Shown: positions 60,870-64,000 of the stretch, piece by piece
Numbering within the stretch: position 1 is the first letter of the stretch
Layout of the letters: the number at the start of each line of letters is the position of its first letter
Assembly (NCBI RefSeq): GCF_018760365.1
Contig: NZ_JAHIAB010000016.1
Span: 1 to 64,000, forward strand
Direction of reading: 5' to 3'
DNA length: 64,000 nt
Source: Pseudooceanicola endophyticus
Lineage (GTDB): Bacteria > Pseudomonadota > Alphaproteobacteria > Rhodobacterales > Rhodobacteraceae
Notes under the pieces: model-generated
Databases searched by the model: none
The model's input: the letters and a program-made list of their open reading frames with translations, nothing else
What the model was told of the DNA's origin: nothing
Translations under genes and position numbers: made by a program

Positions 60870-62535
60870 TCCCGGCCCCGGCGGGTTCCTTGGCGCCGAC
60901 AGCCTCTGGCGGCTGCGCGAGATCTACGAACCCGCCCTGGCGCGCGAGGCGCTGCCCGACAGCGGGCTGGCGGTGGACATCGGCGCGGGCTTCGGCGCCT
61001 TCGCCCTGCCCTTCGCCCTGGCCTTCCCCGGCTGGCAGATCCGCTGCTTTGAACCCGAAGAGGAAAGCTATGCCGCGCTTTGCCGCAACATCGACCGGCT
61101 GGGGCTGCGCGGGCGGGTGCAGGCCACCCGTGCCGCCATCGTGCCCGGCGCGCGTGGCGGGCGGGCCCTGCTGCGCGGAGATCGCGAAAAGCCCGGGTTC
61201 CTGGCCGCCGACCTGCCCGAATGGCAGGGCACGGGCCCCGCGCAAAGCCTGCCCGCCCTGCCCCCCGCCCATGTCGCCGCCCTGACCCCGACGCTGGTGA
61301 AATTCACCTGCCCCGGGCAGGAGGCCGGGCTGCTGGGGGCCTTGCAGGCCGCGCCGCCCAGATGGCTGATCGGGGAAAGCTGGCAGCCGGTGCCCAGCAC
61401 GCTTCTGGCGCCCGAAACCCGCGCCTATGTGCCACTGGCGGGCACGCCCTTCCGCTTGCAGCAGGGCCCGGCAAGTGGCGGCCTGCGCCCCGGCCTCGAC
61501 GTGGTGGTGGCGATGTACAACAGCGCCGCCACGATCCGCGCCTGCGTCGCCTCGACCCTGACGGCGGGGCGGGACGACATCCGCGCGCTGGTGGTCGATG
61601 ACGGCTCGACCGACAGCGGCGCCGAGGAAGTCCGGCGCGCCTTCGGCGACGATCCACGGGTGGTGCTGCTGCAAAAGGTCAACGGCGGCTGCGCCTCGGC
61701 ACGCAACCACGGGCGCATGGCCTCGGATGCGGCGCATCTGGCCTTCGTCGATGCCGATGACACCGTGGACCCGGATTTCTTCGCCAACCTGCTGGAACTG
61801 GCGCGCTATTCGGGCGCCCCGATCGTGCAGGGCAGCTTTGCCCCCTTCGAGGACACGCCGCATGGACGGCTGTTCGCCGAGCCGCCCGAAGCCGCCGCCC
61901 ATGCCGGGTTCCCCCGCCAGCCCTTCGGCAGCGCGCAGTGGTATCCCCTGCCCTGGGAGGCGGCGGTGACCGGCCAACCCTCGATCTGGCGGCGGGTCTA
62001 CCGGCGCGATTTCCTGGACGCCCGAGACATCTGGTTCCCCGAACATATCCGCGCCTTCGACGACCTGCTGTTCCAGCTGGTCTCGTGCCAGCATGCCGGG
62101 ATGATCCCGACCCGCGAGGACCTGCGCTATCACTACCGCCAGCACGCCGCACAGGACATCCGCGCCGGGGATGAACGGATGATCTACAGCCTGGAAATGT
62201 ACCGCCTGGTGCTGCGCCGCGCGGTGGAGGAAGGCTGGCCGCGCTTCGATCCCTTCGCGGTCTCCTTCTTCAACACGCTGCACTGGACGCTGGAAACGAT
62301 CCGCCCCGACCTGGCCGAGCCCTTCCTGCAGGGCGCGGCAGAGCTGTGGGTGCTGATGCGCAAGGTCTTCGGGCGGGCGCTCGACCCGGTGGACCGCAGC
62401 GTCAGCCTGCCCGTCGCCTTCGCCCGCCAGCGGCGCGAGACCGAGGCGCGGCTGGCCGGGTTCGCCGACAGCTACGCCTTTGCCTATCTCGACAGTGCCG
62501 CGCTGCATGTGGACATGGTGCGCGCCTCAGCCTGA
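60820..62535 (+). CDS. FkbM-like methyltransferase domain fused to glycosyltransferase family 2
   Basis: This is a 571-residue two-domain protein. The first 220 residues resemble FkbM SAM-dependent methyltransferases: VDIGAGFGAFALPFALAFPG near 49 and CFEPEEESYAALCRNI near 72. The later FkbM catalytic strand reads LVKFTCPGQEAGLL, where IKIDVEG-like residues are usual, so the domain may be inactive. Residues 225-520 are a GT-A domain with VVVAMYNSAATIRACVAS, LVVDDGSTDSG, NGGCASARNHGRMAS and FVDADDTVDPDF. It would extend or decorate the capsule. It starts within the preceding gene. Confidence 0.82.
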   Translation: MSDPVFVSAFGHSVALDPGPGGFLGADSLWRLREIYEPALAREALPDSGLAVDIGAGFGAFALPFALAFPGWQIRCFEPEEESYAALCRNIDRLGLRGRVQATRAAIVPGARGGRALLRGDREKPGFLAADLPEWQGTGPAQSLPALPPAHVAALTPTLVKFTCPGQEAGLLGALQAAPPRWLIGESWQPVPSTLLAPETRAYVPLAGTPFRLQQGPASGGLRPGLDVVVAMYNSAATIRACVASTLTAGRDDIRALVVDDGSTDSGAEEVRRAFGDDPRVVLLQKVNGGCASARNHGRMASDAAHLAFVDADDTVDPDFFANLLELARYSGAPIVQGSFAPFEDTPHGRLFAEPPEAAAHAGFPRQPFGSAQWYPLPWEAAVTGQPSIWRRVYRRDFLDARDIWFPEHIRAFDDLLFQLVSCQHAGMIPTREDLRYHYRQHAAQDIRAGDERMIYSLEMYRLVLRRAVEEGWPRFDPFAVSFFNTLHWTLETIRPDLAEPFLQGAAELWVLMRKVFGRALDPVDRSVSLPVAFARQRRETEARLAGFADSYAFAYLDSAALHVDMVRASA

Positions 62536-63408
62536 ACAGCGCGCCCGGAAGGCCTCGTGCAGGGCGCGGGCCTGGATGCGGCGGCGCCAGAGCCGGGTCT
62601 CCATCGCCGCCGGGTTCGGGGTTTCCACGTAAAGCTCGTGCGCCAGCTTGCGTGCGACGTAATCGGCCAGCAGATGCGGACGACGCGGCGCGGCGCACAG
62701 CGCAACCAGCCGGTCATGGGCCTGCGGATCGAAGACCGGGTTGCCCAGCGGATCGCCCTCCGGTCCGGCAGCGCGGAACCAGTCGTAAAGCGCCAGGTCA
62801 TCGCCCAGGGCATCGCGGATCTCGGCATCCTCCCCGGGCCAGTCGATGCCCGTCCCGGCCGAGCTGTTCTCGGTCCGCAGACCGGAGGGATCAAGGCCCA
62901 GATCCGCCAGCAGCGCCGCCTGGCTTTGCGTGGCACCGGGCAGGTCGAACACCGTGTCCATTGCCGACAGCACCAGCTTCGCCGCCTCCAGCCGCGAGGC
63001 GCATTCGCCGCGCAGCGCCGGAAAGGGCGCGGTCAGGAAATTGCAGATCACGTTGCCGCTGCGGGCCAGGAAGGCCTCGGGCGTGGGGGGCTGCCAGCCC
63101 TCGGCGCGCAGCCCCATGTCAAAGCGGTACTGGCTTTTGACGCGGGCCACCGGATCGCGCAGCCCGGTGGCAAAGCGGATCTCTCCGGCCATGTAGGGCA
63201 GCATCGCCTCGTGCAGCCAGTGGCCCGTGACGGCGCGCAGCGCGCGCGGATTGGGCAGTTCCAGGAATTCCGGTCGCCCCTCGCGCAGATTGGCGATCAG
63301 AGAGGTGCTCTGATACACCTGTTCGGGCGGCAGCGCCCGTTGCAGCGCCCGCATCAGCGACATGCCCGCGCATTTCGGCACGTGGACGAAGAACAGCGTC
63401 CGGACCAT
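62527..63408 (-). CDS. Sulfotransferase-family protein, second of the capsule locus
   Basis: This 293-residue protein has the PAPS-binding loop FFVHVPKCAGMSLMRALQRA at the N-terminus and TGLRDPVARVKSQYRF (about 85) as the 3'-phosphate site, both typical of cytoplasmic or Golgi-type carbohydrate sulfotransferases. It is convergent to the plus capsule operon, overlapping the last gene by nine bases. The ATG at 63408 gives MVRTLFF; longer upstream frames lack a site. Confidence 0.8.
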   Translation of the reverse strand: MVRTLFFVHVPKCAGMSLMRALQRALPPEQVYQSTSLIANLREGRPEFLELPNPRALRAVTGHWLHEAMLPYMAGEIRFATGLRDPVARVKSQYRFDMGLRAEGWQPPTPEAFLARSGNVICNFLTAPFPALRGECASRLEAAKLVLSAMDTVFDLPGATQSQAALLADLGLDPSGLRTENSSAGTGIDWPGEDAEIRDALGDDLALYDWFRAAGPEGDPLGNPVFDPQAHDRLVALCAAPRRPHLLADYVARKLAHELYVETPNPAAMETRLWRRRIQARALHEAFRARCSG

Positions 63409-63610
63409 GGCACCCCGCCCCCTTTTCAGCCGGCCTCTTCGATTTATCTCCGGTTTGAGATAAACAACTGGTAAACGCCGCTCCGGACCCCTAAATGGTG
63501 GTCCCCTGCCACGATTTTCCCCTTGCCTGCGCCCGCCGCATCGGCGAGTGCAGGGGCCGAAACCGCCCTTTCCATGGGCCTCACCCCGAGACGAAGGTGA
63601 CCACGGGACC

Positions 63611-64000
63611 ATGATCCAGACGCCCTATTACCTGATCGACAAGTCGCACCTGCTCCGCAACATGGAGAAGATCGCCACGCTGCGCGAGGCCTCCGGGGCG
63701 AAGGCGCTGCTGGCGCTGAAATGCTTTGCCACCTGGTCGGTCTTCGACTTCATGAGCGAGTACATGGATGGCACGACCTCCTCCTCGCTCTACGAGGTCA
63801 AGCTTGGGCGCGAGAAATTCCCCGGCGAAACCCATGCCTATTCCGTGGCCTGGGCCGATCACGAGATCGACGAGGTGCTGGGCAATTCCGACAAGATCAT
63901 CTTCAACACCGCGAACCAGCTGCGCCGGTTCGAGGAGGTCAGCCGCGATCACACCCGTGGCCTGCGGGTGAACCCGGGCGTCTCGACCTCGGGCTTCGAT
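63611..64000 (+). CDS. nspC: Carboxynorspermidine/carboxyspermidine decarboxylase (partial, runs off window)
   Basis: The first 130 residues are visible, from the ATG at 63611. They include TPYYLIDKSHLLRNMEKIA and the PLP-Lys segment ALLALKCFATWSVFDFMS, characteristic of the NspC branch of alanine-racemase-fold decarboxylases. NspC removes CO2 from carboxy(nor)spermidine in the alternative polyamine pathway common in alphaproteobacteria. The dehydrogenase partner is expected nearby, outside the window. Confidence 0.9.
   Translation, partial: MIQTPYYLIDKSHLLRNMEKIATLREASGAKALLALKCFATWSVFDFMSEYMDGTTSSSLYEVKLGREKFPGETHAYSVAWADHEIDEVLGNSDKIIFNTANQLRRFEEVSRDHTRGLRVNPGVSTSGFD

Overview
The window is GC-rich chromosomal DNA, almost certainly from an alphaproteobacterium of the Rhodobacteraceae (Rhodobacter, Paracoccus or Roseobacter relatives). 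The main reason is the conserved block yacG, RNase E/G, maf, infA, low-molecular-weight phosphatase, UPF0262, hisD, DUF2948, murA. TRAP transport, a bacteriophytochrome with an HWE-type kinase, and an intergenic repeat built on TTTCATCTTTCC-(N3)-AAATATGC point the same way. No rRNA, CRISPR array, prophage or integrase was seen.

Region 1 (1-7300) is decaying accessory DNA on the minus strand. It starts with the tail of an IS1182-type transposase. Next come a TetR regulator, a creatinase-like M24 protein that lacks the usual metal ligands, and a spermidine/putrescine-type ABC transporter. The transporter ATPase gene is broken twice, and the first permease of the operon now begins inside a frameshifted IS3-family relic.

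Region 2 (7300-11700) carries tRNA-Arg, a heme oxygenase plus bacteriophytochrome pair for red-light sensing, a small PAS protein and tRNA-Phe. Region 3 (11800-20550) is the housekeeping block. A three-gene insert (SnoaL-like protein, GNAT acetyltransferase, nitrilase-family hydrolase) sits between the phosphatase gene and infA, and tRNA-Thr closes the region. Region 4 (20700-24760) holds an acyl-CoA synthetase and an MsbA-like ABC exporter.

Region 5 (25200-38070) is a catabolic island. A ketopantoate-reductase-like gene and a class II aldolase end at a terminator. They are followed by ten genes that match, in content and order, the indole-3-acetic acid degradation cluster iacHABICDEFG with its MarR regulator iacR. 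A complete TRAP transporter (SBP, small and large membrane subunits) lies divergently beyond iacR. A perfect palindrome between iacR and the transporter and an inverted repeat just before iacH are candidate operators. The expected pathway is auxin through oxindole intermediates to catechol, with the TRAP system as likely uptake route.

Region 6 (38100-42420) holds tRNA-Gly, small membrane or stress proteins (holin-like, DUF883, DUF1992, DUF4405), the SRAP-family protein YedK and a secreted 5'-nucleotidase.

Region 7 (42560-63410) is a capsular polysaccharide locus with two divergent operons. The minus operon is six tightly coupled genes: a reducing type I polyketide synthase, an alpha-oxoamine synthase, UDP-galactopyranose mutase, a GlfT2-like galactofuranosyltransferase, a KpsS/RkpJ-like protein fused to a short-chain dehydrogenase, and a sulfotransferase. 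The plus operon encodes KpsM-, KpsT- and KpsE-like exporters, a family 2 glycosyltransferase and an FkbM-glycosyltransferase fusion. A second sulfotransferase gene lies convergent to it. Together they suggest a galactofuranose-containing, probably sulfated capsule with a dedicated polyketide-derived lipid, comparable to rkpAGHJ of rhizobia. The window ends inside nspC, a carboxynorspermidine/carboxyspermidine decarboxylase gene.
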